A DNA stretch of 64,000 bases from Lepidurus packardi (GCA_023053545.1 JAKZAN010000026.1:61001-125000), one strand, 5' to 3'; positions 12,261 through 23,110 are shown, counted from the stretch's first letter. The notes: generated by a model not told the origin, from the sequence alone. Numbers and translations are program-made.

Positions 12261-12751
12261 CCTCCATTAGTGGGTGAAAGAGCTTGAACCAATCGGTTAC
12301 AAGGTGCGCCCGGGAAATTCAAAGGTTTTGTTGATATATAAAAATATGTATGACTAAATCCCTTCGTTGGAGATTAAAATTCTAAAATTAAGCGAGAAAG
12401 CGGATATGTTATAATCTCCTTTATTTGTTTTAATTTCCTTTATTTTAAACTCCAATAACGTGCCTTTTTAGCCAATCCAACATAAGAAACGAAGATACGC
12501 TCTGGGAAGAGGCAAGCTGAGTATGGGAACAATTAGCTGATAATTCAGATTTCTGGCTAAAGCTGGTTGACTCTATGCCACGGAGACTACATGCGTGTAT
12601 CGAAAATAATGGTGGTATAACAAAGTATTAACAGATCACATGAAACGAAGGAATATAGTCATACATATTTTTATATATCAACAAAACCTTTGAATTTCCC
12701 GGGCGCACCTTGTAACCGATTGGTTCAAGCTCTTTCACCCACTAATGAAGG
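12261..12751. mobile_element. Nested, internally deleted Tc1/mariner element
   Basis: About 100-bp inverted ends (CCTCCATTAGTGGGTGAAAG... and its complement at 12732-12751) are flanked by TA at 12259-12260 and 12752-12753. The interior is only about 300 bp and retains the C-terminal codons of a Tc1-type transposase. The insertion splits the left terminal repeat of the OTU element, so it is younger than that element. Confidence 0.85.
12521..12631 (+). pseudogene. Tc1/mariner transposase C-terminal remnant
   Basis: The frame reads VWEQLADNSDFW, then LVDSMPRRLHACIENNGGI and TKY before TAA. The SMPRR...NNGGxTKY ending is the characteristic C-terminus of DD34E Tc1-family transposases. The catalytic DDE region is absent and a TGA lies just upstream, so the fragment cannot encode an active enzyme. 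Confidence 0.85.
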
Positions 12752-12879
12752 TAAATGGATTGGCTATCACAACCCTTCTTCTAGACCGCGGCAACCGCTG
12801 CAACTCGCATAAAAGCGGGTTCAGCCATGTTAGGGGAGGGGCTAGCGATCCGCTGCGAGGGTTGCATGCCGCAGCACAC

Positions 12880-12920
12880 TATATAAGGCCGTTGCATTGA
12901 ACCATTCTTCCTTCAGTCCT
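12880..12920 (+). promoter_or_regulatory. Core promoter of the OTU gene (TATA + initiator)
   Basis: TATATAA at 12880-12886 is followed about 35 bases later by TTCAGTC, which matches the arthropod initiator consensus (TCAGTY), with +1 near 12915. The predicted 5' UTR to the ATG at 13203 has CCCGGATTA/CTTGGATTA repeats. A possible intron runs from GTAAGG (about 13036) to TTCTAACAG (about 13174). Confidence 0.6.
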
Positions 12921-13202
12921 TCACTGTGTTTCGCATGTTAGCTAGCAATTGTAGCGTAGTGCCTTATAGTGTAGTTCTTCTAACCCGGATTAATTATTTA
13001 ATGTAGTTCCTCTTAACCTTGGATTAGATTTTTCAGTAAGGTTATTTTTTATTGCATTCTGTGTTTCCCTTTGACTTTTTTCTTGGATTGATTATTTAGT
13101 TCTGTTCTTCTTTAACCCGGATTATTTTTTTCCCTCTTAACCCTGGATTAGATTATTTGACTTTTTTCTTCTAACAGATTAACCCTTTCTCTCTTTACTA
13201 AT

Positions 13203-14363
13203 ATGAGTAAATCAAGGGCGCAGTTTTTTAAAAATTGTCTACGCGATCTTGAACGTAGAGCAAATTTGCCTGCGTCGGCCTACGATAGTTCTTCAAGAGC
13301 GCCCATACTGATTAGTAACGAACATTTCGAGAAGTTTAGGCAGGCGTGTTTTTCAAAGAAAACAGAGTTCGATGCTTACCCTCTCCCGAAGCGTATGGCA
13401 ATATGGCAATCTCAGAGTTTTAATATTGACCAAATTGACACAACTGCTTCCAGTACTTTGCCCGAGCGTTTGAGCGAATGTTTAGCTTTGTGCAGCAATG
13501 GAGATGGGAATTGTTTCTACAATTCCGCTTCTTTGTCTTTGTTCGGCAACCAAAGGCATGCCGTTGAGTTGCGCTGCCGAGTTGTGGTCGAATTAGCAAC
13601 CAATTATGAGTTGTACTCCAGGGAGTCGGCAGGATACCTCTCGATGAAACAAATTGGAACCCTAGTCGAGTACTCAGGATTCACTTTCGACCGTGTTAAA
13701 TTCACGGGCGTTGACTCAGTGTGCCCTACAGGTATTCCACCGGCGGAAGACTGTTTTAAGTACTATTCCATGGAACACGCCAGGGATCGGGAATATTCGA
13801 GCATTATTGCATTCCCAGCTTTGGCTAATGTTTGTAAGATAGCCGTGGAGTCAGTTTATCCGAAAGCGGATGGAATCAGAGCATCTCACCAAGCGAATTT
13901 CTTAAACGAGACGTTTTCACCAAGCGGTGCCGTTTCCTCTGAAACTATTCGAATTTTGTGGACTGGGCTTTTGGCAAACTTCACGAAGAAGGAAAATGGA
14001 CGTTTAGTCCCTCCAACATCCTGGAATCCCAATCATTTTGTGCCTGTGATTGAGCGTGCTAGTCAGTCACCCCTCTTTTTGTCAGAGAACTGCACTCTTC
14101 CGGTTCTTGATGTGGTAGAAACTGCGTCAGTTATTCCCAGTCATCCAATTGAAACTGCAAATGTGATAACACCTGTTGCAGTTTCTTTTTGCAGCTCTAT
14201 GCAAAATAGTAGTAGCGCTGTTAGTTCAGGGCTTCGCGAGTCGTTCTCGCATGAAAATTCAAGCTCAGATTTTGAATTGTCTGTCCCAAAAGCTTTTGCC
14301 GCAAATAATGGAGAGCACGAAGAAAATGTCACTAAAGCCTTTTTTCCCAAAACCATTGTTTAA
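13203..14363 (+). CDS. OTU-family cysteine protease-like protein inside a TIR element (386 aa)
   Basis: OTU-family proteins are cysteine proteases that usually remove ubiquitin. Visible signature: residues 100-106 read GDGNCFY, with the candidate nucleophile Cys104 preceded by Asp101, and a Trp-x-x-Asn-His-Phe block puts the candidate catalytic His at 278. The OTU fold would span about residues 95-285. Residues 1-90 are a charged N-terminal extension; about 290-386 is Ser/Thr-rich and probably disordered. The frame is complete from ATG to TAA. The gene sits between the terminal inverted repeats, with its own TATA-initiator promoter. In known families OTU domains occur in deubiquitinases and in transposon or viral polyproteins; substrate and activity here are inferred only. 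The intact frame in a repeat-rich setting suggests recent mobility or selection. Confidence 0.85.
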   Translation: MSKSRAQFFKNCLRDLERRANLPASAYDSSSRAPILISNEHFEKFRQACFSKKTEFDAYPLPKRMAIWQSQSFNIDQIDTTASSTLPERLSECLALCSNGDGNCFYNSASLSLFGNQRHAVELRCRVVVELATNYELYSRESAGYLSMKQIGTLVEYSGFTFDRVKFTGVDSVCPTGIPPAEDCFKYYSMEHARDREYSSIIAFPALANVCKIAVESVYPKADGIRASHQANFLNETFSPSGAVSSETIRILWTGLLANFTKKENGRLVPPTSWNPNHFVPVIERASQSPLFLSENCTLPVLDVVETASVIPSHPIETANVITPVAVSFCSSMQNSSSAVSSGLRESFSHENSSSDFELSVPKAFAANNGEHEENVTKAFFPKTIV

Positions 14364-15176
14364 GCAAATATAAACTGACTGTATTCGAAACCGTAGGAGC
14401 TTATATACGGGTAGTTCAGGACGCAAATATAGAAAGTACAATACAACAATAAGTCGTCCGAGTGCGGTCAATCAACAGTACAAGTAGAATAAGGTCAGAT
14501 CACAGACTTACGTCAAATACCAAACAGAATCCCCCAACACCAAGGTTAATTAATACGAATACACATCCTTACACAAATACAACATTCCCTTTCTTTCCGG
14601 GGCATACATTTATCAAGGATACGATCATACGCTTTGAAACTCTCGATATGGCCGTCACGAAAAAAAGGCTTTCCTATTTTAGAGCTCCGGAAATTCTATG
14701 GGTCAAAGTAATATTCGTTACACCATAAGTAATAAGTTTACCAGTCATACTTGGTGTCTTACAAGAAGAATGGAACGAAGAAAAAAGTCAGCAGCAGCAT
14801 CATACGTTCCCAAAGAAAAGTTTCGAACTTCTCGTCCTTTATTTTTTGTATTTAAGGTTTTTATTTTTTACTTAAGGTATTAATTAAAAGCATAATTCGG
14901 GCAATGGTCTTCTTAGTTAAAACTTGTTACTAAACAACAAAGGATGAGGCTGTTGGGGTAACATTCAACTTTCACTGTACGTTTTTAGTCATATCAATAT
15001 CCATTCCGTTTTATTTCTCAGTTGTCAAAAACCATACTGAACACATAATATTTATTCTTTTGGTTCTAAGCACCCTCGGGCGTCAGCCGCGGCAAAGCAT
15101 GGGGAGAAAAATACAGATCACGTGCAACACTGTTGGTTTATGTGTTTTGCTGCTTTTAAGCCAACTCCTACAACAT
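14364..15176. other. Non-coding 3' part of the OTU element
   Basis: About 0.8 kb between the OTU stop and the right inverted arm. Only short chance ORFs (14462-14728, 14698-14883) are present. It probably holds the 3' UTR; I see no transposase. Confidence 0.4.
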
Positions 15177-15336
15177 GCCTAAACCCGCTTTTATGCGAGT
15201 TGCAGCGGATTGCCGCGGTCTGGAAAAACTGGAAAGGTGGGGTTGCAATAGCCTAACGTTGAAGGTAAATCAGTCTCAAGAGGCCTAATTAGACCTCTGC
15301 GCTTTGGCTGAGCAGTTTTTTTTGCTCATGACTGTA

Positions 15337-16096
15337 CTTTATATTAACCTGTGAACTAATAAGCCACTTCACTAGTACGTATAAATATTACTATTATGCT
15401 TTATTGACTTACAGCTTCAACTGTCTTAAACATGGTGTGTTTAGAACCCGCATTCTCGAACCGCGAACTCGGTTTCAGTTTGGTGCAGTTGCCGCGAACA
15501 GATGTTTGTTACCGGTGTTCTAGATCTTTTTAAACAAATTATATCACTCACATAAATAGGCCATTATTGATATGATCGGCGTTGACCCTAAATTGGCAGT
15601 GATTTGATTTATTTTTTTCGGAAAATTTACAGATCTGGTCCAGAACACTGCATGTTACAGCATCTAGCAAAAATTATATAACCAAAATAAAAAAAAAATC
15701 ATCGTCAAAGATCTTTTTCATAGCATATTTTTTATTATTATTTTTTTTTTTAGATTAAAAAATTAATATACAAAAAATACGTCCAGCGAATAAACGTTAC
15801 AGGAATCAGGAATAAGCGGCAAAAGAATTTATTATATTCACAGGAATTTACATAAGCGGCACAGGAATTTAGAAAAGAAATATAAAAAATTAAAATTACA
15901 AAATGTACGCATGTACAAAATTAAAAAATTAAACAATTAAAACATTAAAACATTACAAAATTACAAATTTCTTTATGTTAAATCGGTTCTTTATGTTAGG
16001 TATTGGGAGTCCGTTGCTTTACCGCATGGAACTAATGGATTTGCGTCCGCGTGTCCTTTCTGTGCGATTCCGTTGGAGGAGTGGTCTAATCTTATT
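15337..16096. other. AT-rich spacer without a gene
   Basis: Low-complexity A/T-rich DNA with short direct repeats (AAGCGG...ACAGGAATTTA around 15810-15870; ACATTAAA around 15940). No ORF or RNA gene recognised. Confidence 0.45.
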
Positions 16097-16295
16097 ATTA
16101 TATTGCAAAAATCTTAAATGAAGTCTTCTTTTTTTTGTTTATCTGTAGTCTTTTTAGGGTTAGTATTAATTTATTAAGTTTTTATAGCTTATAAAGAGCG
16201 TAGCACTGAAGATGCTAAGGAAGTTTTAGAATTTGAAAACATTAAAAAATTTAATTTTTTAACAAGAGTTAGCAGTTCTGTTTTTCCTTTTATTG
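16097..16295 (+). pseudogene. Small NUMT: nad5 3' end, trnF, part of trnS1
   Basis: 16097-16177 matches the complement of the nad5 C-terminus at about 32743-32825 with divergence. 16178-16241 matches trnF (complement of 32679-32742), including anticodon GAA and most stems. 16261-16295 matches the complement of trnS1. The trnE segment between them is deleted. It differs from the large NUMT by numerous substitutions, so it is a separate insertion or a copy of different age. Confidence 0.8.
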
Positions 16296-16541
16296 TTTTC
16301 CTTTTATGTTATTAATTGATTATTAATGATCGGTTAGAATGTGTCAAGATAATTTATTTTTACGATAATTTATTTTGTCATAAATATAACATATTGTGAT
16401 TGTTGAATTGTAACGTGTATTTAAGTTTTACTACTATCAATGGGGACTGGGTACAGATTTAAAAGTAAGGATACGGAAAGGTACGGTGAGGCGGCTCGGG
16501 TATCGGCTGCATATTGGCTTCGACGTCTGTATGGCTTCGAC
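16296..16541. other. Spacer before satellite array B
   Basis: Unassigned sequence that becomes GC-richer near 16480-16530 and abuts the satellite at CGACATTTCGACATTTG. No gene seen. Confidence 0.4.
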
Positions 16542-19500
16542 ATTTCGACATTTGAAGAAAGCACAGTTAAGGCAATCTAATTTTGTCGTTTTTATCAATT
16601 ATTATATTATATTATTTGCATGCAAAAAACGAAATTTCTACATTTGAAGAAAGCACAGTTAAGGCAATCTAATTTTGTCGTTTTTATCAATTATTATATT
16701 ATATTATTTGCATGCAAAAAACGAAATTTCGACATTTGAAGAAAGCACAGTTAAGGCAATCTAATTTTGTCGTTTTTATCAATTATTATATTATATTATT
16801 TGCATTCAAAAAACCGAAAGGCATTTAAATACGCGAAATCAATACATAGATATAAACGAAATTTCGACATTTGAAGAAAGCACAGTTAAGGCAATCTAAT
16901 TTTGTCGTTTTTATCAATTATTATATTATATTATTTGCATGCAAAAAACGAAATTTCTACATTTGAAGAAAGCACAGTTAAGGCAATCTAATTTTGTCGT
17001 TTTTATCAATTATTATATTATATTATTTGCATGCAAAAAACCGAAAGGCATTTAAAGTACGCGAAATCAATACATAGATATAAACGAAATTTCGACATTT
17101 GAAGAAAGCACAGTTAAGGCAATCTAATTTTGTCGTTTTTATCAATTATTATATTATATTATTTGCATGCAAAAAACGAAATTTCGACATTTGAAGAAAG
17201 CACAGTTAAGGCAATCTAATTTTGTCGTTTTTATCAATTATTATATTATATTATTTGCATGCAAAAAACGAAATTTCGACATTTGAAGAAAGCACAGTTA
17301 AGGCAATCTAATTTTGTCGTTTTTATCAATTATTATATTATATTATTTGCATGCAAAAAACGAAATTTCTACATTTGAAGAAAGCACAGTTAAGGCAATC
17401 TAATTTTGTCGTTTTTATCAATTATTATATTATATTATTTGCATGCAAAAAACCGAAAGGCATTTAAAGTACGCGAAATCAATACATAGATATAAACGAA
17501 ATTTCGACATTTGAAGAAAGCACAGTTAAGGCAATCTAATTTTGTCGTTTTTATCAATTATTATATTATATTATTTGCATGCAAAAAACGAAATTTCGAC
17601 ATTTGAAGAAAGCACAGTTAAGGCAATCTAATTTTGTCGTTTTTATCAATTATTATATTATATTATTTGCATGCAAAAAACGAAATTTCGACATTTGAAG
17701 AAAGCACAGTTAAGGCAATCTAATTTTGTCGTTTTTATCAATTATTATATTATATTATTTGCATGCAAAAAACGAAATTTCGACATTTGAAGAAAGCACA
17801 GTTAAGGCAATCTAATTTTGTCGTTTTTATCAATTATTATATTATATTATTTGCATGCAAAAAACCGAAAGGCATTTAAAGTACGCGAAATCAATACATA
17901 GATATAAACGAAATTTCGACATTTGAAGAAAGCACAGTTAAGGCAATCTAATTTTGTCGTTTTTATCAATTATTATATTATATTATTTGCATGCAAAAAA
18001 CGAAATTTCGACATTTGAAGAAAGCACAGTTAAGGCAATCTAATTTTGTCGTTTTTATCAATTATTATATTATATTATTTGCATGCAAAAAACGAAATTT
18101 CGACATTTGAAGAAAGCACAGTTAAGGCAATCTAATTTTGTCGTTTTTATCAATTATTATATTATATTATTTGCATTCAAAAAACCGAAAGGCATTTAAA
18201 TACGCGAAATCAATACATAGATATAAACGAAATTTCGACATTTGAAGAAAGCACAGTTAAGGCAATCTAATTTTGTCGTTTTTATCAATTATTATATTAT
18301 ATTATTTGCATGCAAAAAACGAAATTTCGACATTTGAAGAAAGCACAGTTAAGGCAATCTAATTTTGTCGTTTTTATCAATTATTATATTATATTATTTG
18401 CATGCAAAAAACGAAATTTCGACATTTGAAGAAAGCACAGTTAAGGCAATCTAATTTTGTCGTTTTTATCAATTATTATATTATATTATTTGCATGCAAA
18501 AAACGAAATTTCGACATTTGAAGAAAGCACAGTTAAGGCAATCTAATTTTGTCGTTTTTATCAATTATTATATTACATTATTTGCATTCAAAAAACCGAA
18601 AGGCATTTAAAGTACGCGAAATCAATACATAGATATAAACGAAATTTCGACATTTGAAGAAAGCACAGTTAAGGCAATCTAATTTTGTCGTTTTTATCAA
18701 TTATTATATTATATTATTTGCATGCAAAAAACGAAATTTCGACATTTGAAGAAAGCACAGTTAAGGCAATCTAATTTTGTCGTTTTTATCAATTATTATA
18801 TTATATTATTTGCATGCAAAAAACGAAATTTCGACATTTGAAGAAAGCACAGTTAAGGCAATCTAATTTTGTCGTTTTTATCAATTATTATATTATATTA
18901 TTTGCATGCAAAAAACGAAATTTCGACATTTGAAGAAAGCACAGTTAAGGCAATCTAATTTTGTCGTTTTTATCAATTATTATATTATATTATTTGCATG
19001 CAAAAAACGAAATTTCGACATTTGAAGAAAGCACAGTTAAGGCAATCTAATTTTGTCGTTTTTATCAATTATTATATTATATTATTTGCATGCAAAAAAC
19101 GAAATTTCGACATTTGAAGAAAGCACAGTTAAGGCAATCTAATTTTGTCGTTTTTATCAATTATTATATTATATTATTTGCATGCAAAAAACGAAATTTC
19201 GACATTTGAAGAAAGCACAGTTAAGGCAATCTAATTTTGTCGTTTTTATCAATTATTATATTATATTATTTGCATGCAAAAAACGAAATTTCGACATTTG
19301 AAGAAAGCACAGTTAAGGCAATCTAATTTTGTCGTTTTTATCAATTATTATATTATATTATTTGCATGCAAAAAACGAAATTTCGACATTTGAAGAAAGC
19401 ACAGTTAAGGCAATCTAATTTTGTCGTTTTTATCAATTATTATATTATATTATTTGCATGCAAAAAACGAAATTTCGACATTTGAAGAAAGCACAGTTAA

Positions 19501-20216
19501 GGCAATCTAATTTTGTCGTTTTTATCAATTATTATATTATATTATTTGCATGCAAAAAACGAAATTTCGACATTTGAAGAAAGCACAGTTAAGGCAATCT
19601 AATTTTGTCGTTTTTATCAATTATTATATTATATTATTTGCATGCAAAAAACGAAATTTCGACATTTGAAGAAAGCACAGTTAAGGCAATCTAATTTTGT
19701 CGTTTTTATCAATTATTATATTATATTATTTGCATGCAAAAAACGAAATTTCGACATTTGAAGAAAGCACAGTTAAGGCAATCTAATTTTGTCGTTTTTA
19801 TCAATTATTATATTATATTATTTGCATGCAAAAAACGAAATTTCGACATTTGAAGAAAGCACAGTTAAGGCAATCTAATTTTGTCGTTTTTATCAATTAT
19901 TATATTATATTATTTGCATGCAAAAAACGAAATTTCGACATTTGAAGAAAGCACAGTTAAGGCAATCTAATTTTGTCGTTTTTATCAATTATTATATTAT
20001 ATTATTTGCATGCAAAAAACGAAATTTCGACATTTGAAGAAAGCACAGTTAAGGCAATCTAATTTTGTCGTTTTTATCAATTATTATATTATATTATTTG
20101 CATTCAAAAAACCGAAAGGCATTTAAAGTACGCGAAATCAATACATAGATATAAACGAAATTTCGACATTTGAAGAAAGCACAGTTAAGGCAATCTAATT
20201 TTGTCGTTTTTATCAA
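16542..20216. repeat. Satellite array B: same 92-bp monomer
   Basis: About 37 monomers and seven 44-bp spacers (near 16814, 17041, 17453, 17865, 18185, 18596 and 20112), with the same rare variants as array A (TATTACATT beside one spacer, TAAATACGCG lacking one base). Its right end (last spacer, last monomer, junction at 20216) is identical to that of array A, while the left part differs. This indicates duplication followed by expansion or contraction. Confidence 0.97.
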
Positions 20217-20232
20217 GCTCAAGCAGCAGAAA

Positions 20233-20291
20233 CGTCAATCGAAATCGAAAGAACAGTCAATGTAGTCTAATTTTGTCATTTTTGTAAAGTT
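20233..20291. repeat. Diverged satellite-like monomer next to array B
   Basis: Counterpart of 8004-8062, at the junction between satellite and unique sequence, overlapping the end of the small ORF. Confidence 0.55.
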
Positions 20292-20430
20292 CAATGAGGG
20301 GCTGGGTATGAATTTTATCGTCCAGGTAATCAGAAAACCTAGGATCATTGACAATGTCTTGTTCATCGCGAAAAGCATCTTGAATATACTTAACATAGAA
20401 ACGGGTATGTTCACCGTTCACGGTGTCCAT
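20257..20430 (-). CDS. 57-aa downstream ORF of the module (copy B), unrecognised
   Basis: The same 57-codon frame as 8028-8201, starting two bases after the stop of the intact 284-aa gene. Acidic, hydrophilic, no recognised domain. Its position suggests a bicistronic or spliced relation to the upstream frame, but near-identity of the two copies means conservation cannot be tested within this window. Confidence 0.42.
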   Translation of the reverse strand: MDTVNGEHTRFYVKYIQDAFRDEQDIVNDPRFSDYLDDKIHTQPLIELYKNDKIRLH

Positions 20431-20432
20431 AC

Positions 20433-21287
20433 CTAAGTCTCATTCTGTAATTTCCTCTCCAAAGCCCTGATTTTTTTGTGAGCTTTTATTAGTTCCGCAT
20501 TCTTCCCTCTCAAAACAGCGTGTAACTGACAGGCCTTTTGCTTTTCACGATCATTGTTCTGCAAGCGCTTGCATAAAGCGAAATATTTTTTATACAAGTT
20601 GCGAAACTTTTGCCTGTAAGAGCAATTGTGATTTATACTTATTGCCTGCTTTGGAATCTGTCTATGGGAAGAGGGGTTAACAACCTGAGGCTGAGAAACC
20701 GCGTTTCTTCTCTGTGAAGAAGACTCAGCATCAGAGTCAGACAGAGCAAAATTATCCTCAATTAGCACAGCCGGCTGTGAAAGCTTACTACTACCACCAT
20801 TACCTGCAGATGCTTGTGGTTGTGTACAACTACTGGTACTATTATTACTGCTGCAGTTAAAAAATTCGAATGGCTGTCTCTTGAAATTTTCGATTGTATC
20901 TAATTTTCCCGGACAACTGGTGTCAATCTTCATCAAGCGGATTAAACCCATCTTCAGCTTTTTAGCTCGTGCAACTAATGACCTGAGCAAGTTTTCTTCA
21001 CTAACGTTCAATCTAGTTCTAGAACTACCTTCCACTTCCAGTGAAAAAATAGACACGATCCAGCTTAAAAAATCTTTTCGCTTCGCATGCTTTCTTTTAG
21101 ACTGCTCCAGAAAAAGATTGTGAAGCTCAAGAACGACTCCATTACTTAAAAAAGGTTTCGGCCTGGCAATGGAAGTCCAAGTATCCAACGTCTTCAAGTG
21201 ACTCTTTAATATCCCTATTTCATCACAGAACGGACCAATACGGTCATCATCATTAACATCAGGACTTGAAGTTGAACTTGAAGCCAT
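20433..21287 (-). CDS. 284-aa protein of unknown function with C-terminal coiled coil (copy B, intact)
   Basis: I do not recognise this protein. The N-terminal half (about residues 15-125) looks globular and helical, with a basic KRKHAKRK patch near residue 65 that could serve as a nuclear signal. Residues about 140-215 are a low-complexity Ser/Asn/Gln linker with an acidic SDSDAESSS run. Residues about 220-284 are Lys/Arg/Leu-rich (YRQKFRNLYKKYFALCKRL and onward) and look like a basic coiled coil. There is no signal peptide or membrane segment. The start is the first ATG at 21287 and the stop is at 20433-20435. It lies between the satellite array and the palindrome plus 202-bp repeat cluster in both module copies. 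It is either a gene caught in a segmental duplication or the protein of an uncharacterised mobile element. Confidence 0.6.
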   Translation of the reverse strand: MASSSTSSPDVNDDDRIGPFCDEIGILKSHLKTLDTWTSIARPKPFLSNGVVLELHNLFLEQSKRKHAKRKDFLSWIVSIFSLEVEGSSRTRLNVSEENLLRSLVARAKKLKMGLIRLMKIDTSCPGKLDTIENFKRQPFEFFNCSSNNSTSSCTQPQASAGNGGSSKLSQPAVLIEDNFALSDSDAESSSQRRNAVSQPQVVNPSSHRQIPKQAISINHNCSYRQKFRNLYKKYFALCKRLQNNDREKQKACQLHAVLRGKNAELIKAHKKIRALERKLQNET

Positions 21288-21643
21288 ACCGTAATGCGAA
21301 ATGCGTTAATAACGGACTCAAATTAACTAATTAAGTTTTACTTTGAGGTTTTACTTTGATGATAATTGATTAAATCGATTTCAATCAGTCAAGCTTAATT
21401 TTGATAGGATAATATTAATTATAAATTAAATAAAATTGAGTTGAGTTTGACTCACAATTTGGTTGTTTTTTGGGTTCTTCTTGTCTTCGACTTGAGCTTG
21501 ACGTTCACCAAGACGTTCACACGTAAGTAGGGTGTTGACACGTAGGGTGTTGTCTCAACGACTCAAGCAAAAACACTGACCAAATGGATTGGACCAAAAA
21601 TGGTTTAGCTTCGCTTTAGCAGGGTGAAATTAAACTAGCTTTC

Positions 21644-21681
21644 AATAGAAAACCAGATATAAAAATATCTGGCTTTCTATT
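21644..21681. repeat. Imperfect hairpin I (copy B)
   Basis: Identical to 9414-9451. Confidence 0.8.
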
Positions 21682-21810
21682 CAGTCGAGCCTTGAGTTCC
21701 AGATCCAGATTATCAATCCCCAAAGCGCAAACGGCTTATTTCCACGATTTCGAACCATTTTCAAAACGATCAATCTCGTTTTCTTGTACTGTGTATACCA
21801 TGAGGTGATG

Positions 21811-21902
21811 AAGGAGAAATGCAAAACCAACCTCCCAACAAACTTTTCCTAAGGCTTAGCTTAGGAAAAGTTTGTTGGGAGGTTGGTTTTGCATTTCTCC
21901 TT
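21811..21902. repeat. Hairpin II (copy B): 43-bp perfect arms, 6-bp loop
   Basis: 21811-21853 is the exact reverse complement of 21860-21902 with loop GCTTAG. The outer 27 bp of each arm match copy A; the inner 16 bp of each arm and the loop are replaced by 8 bp in copy A. Confidence 0.96.
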
Positions 21903-21904
21903 CT

Positions 21905-21951
21905 GAATTGCCATCTACAAGGCTTAGGCTAAGCCTTGTAGATGGCAATTC
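21905..21951. repeat. Hairpin III (copy B): 23-bp arms
   Basis: Identical to 9645-9691. Confidence 0.96.
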
Positions 21952-22112
21952 GACGAAATTTACATCTCTATGCCGGATATTAAATCACATACACCACAAG
22001 TGTAAATTCCTAAAAATTAAGAGAAAATGTACATTCACGTACCTCTAAATTTCGTACCTCTTTTTAGTTTCAACTAAAAACCAAGCCATTATATTAGATT
22101 AACTACCTGAGA

Positions 22113-23108
22113 TATTCTTCTTTTGGTATTGAATGACCAATTCGGTATCTCATGCTAAGATTATTTTTTTTTAAAAAATCCGCCCTAGCTGACCAGCGCA
22201 CGGCTGTTGAGGCCACTGCAATGGCCGCGAAGGCAGCTTTCAACTTTTCCGTTTGGAAATTCGAAGATAGCAGCTATAAATACAGGAAAAATACCCTTAG
22301 CTAGCTCACATTCTTCTTCGATTATTGAATGACCCGGGTGTCTCATGTCATGCTAAGATTACAGTATTTAAAAAACAAAAAAAACATCCGCCCTAGCTGA
22401 CCAGCGCACGGCTGTTGAGGCCACTGCAATGGCCGCGAAGGCAGCTTTCAACTTTTCCGTTTGGAAATTCGAAGATAGCAGCTATAAATACAGGAAAAAT
22501 ACCCTTAGCTAGCTCACATTCTTCTTGATTATTGAATGACCCGGGAGTCTCATGTCATGCTAAGATTATTTAAAAAACAAAAAAAACATCCGCCCTAGCT
22601 GACCAGCGCACGGCTGTTGAGGCCACTGCAATGGCCGCGAAGGCAGCTTTCAACTTTTCCGTTTGGAAATTCGAAGATAGCAGCTATAAATACAGGAAAA
22701 ATACCCTTAGCTAGCTCACATTCTTCTTGATTATTGAATGACCCGGGAGTCTCATGTCATGCTAAGATTATTTAAAAAACAAAAAAAACATCCGCCCTAG
22801 CTGACCAGCGCACGGCTGTTGAGGCCACTGCAATGGCCGCGAAGGCAGCTTTCAACTTTTCCGTTTGGAAATTCGAAGATAGCAGCTATAAATACAGGAA
22901 AAATACCCTTAGCTAGCTCACATTCTTCTTGATTATTGAATGACCCGGGAGTCTCATGTCATGCTAAGATTACAGTATTTAAAAAACAAAAAAAACATCC
23001 GCCCTAGCTGACCAGCAGCGCACGGCTGTTGAGGCCACTGCAATGGCCGCGAAGGCAGCTTTCCATTTCAACTTTTCAGTTTAGTAATTCAAAGATAGCA
23101 GTTATAAA
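22113..23108. repeat. 202-bp tandem repeat, five units (copy B)
   Basis: Units are phased on CCGCCCTAGC at 22180, 22388, 22590, 22792 and 22999. There is one unit fewer than copy A, showing recent unequal exchange. Confidence 0.93.
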
Positions 23109-23110
23109 AT

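Larger units (their letters stand above)
12192..15334. mobile_element. TA-flanked TIR element carrying an OTU protease gene
   Basis: The ends are 69-bp inverted repeats starting CAGTCATGAGCAAAA (12192-12260 and 15266-15334), directly flanked by TA (12190-12191 and 15335-15336). That is the target duplication and terminal pattern of Tc1/mariner-type DNA transposons. Inverted similarity continues inward: 12754-12834 matches the complement of 15177-15263 around GACCGCGGCAA and CTGCAACTCGCATAAAAGCG. The left repeat is interrupted by a nested element (12261-12751). The only substantial gene inside is an OTU-domain protein; no DDE transposase belonging to the outer element is visible. It is either a non-autonomous element that captured a host gene, or a family whose mobility gene I do not recognise. 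Confidence 0.85.
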
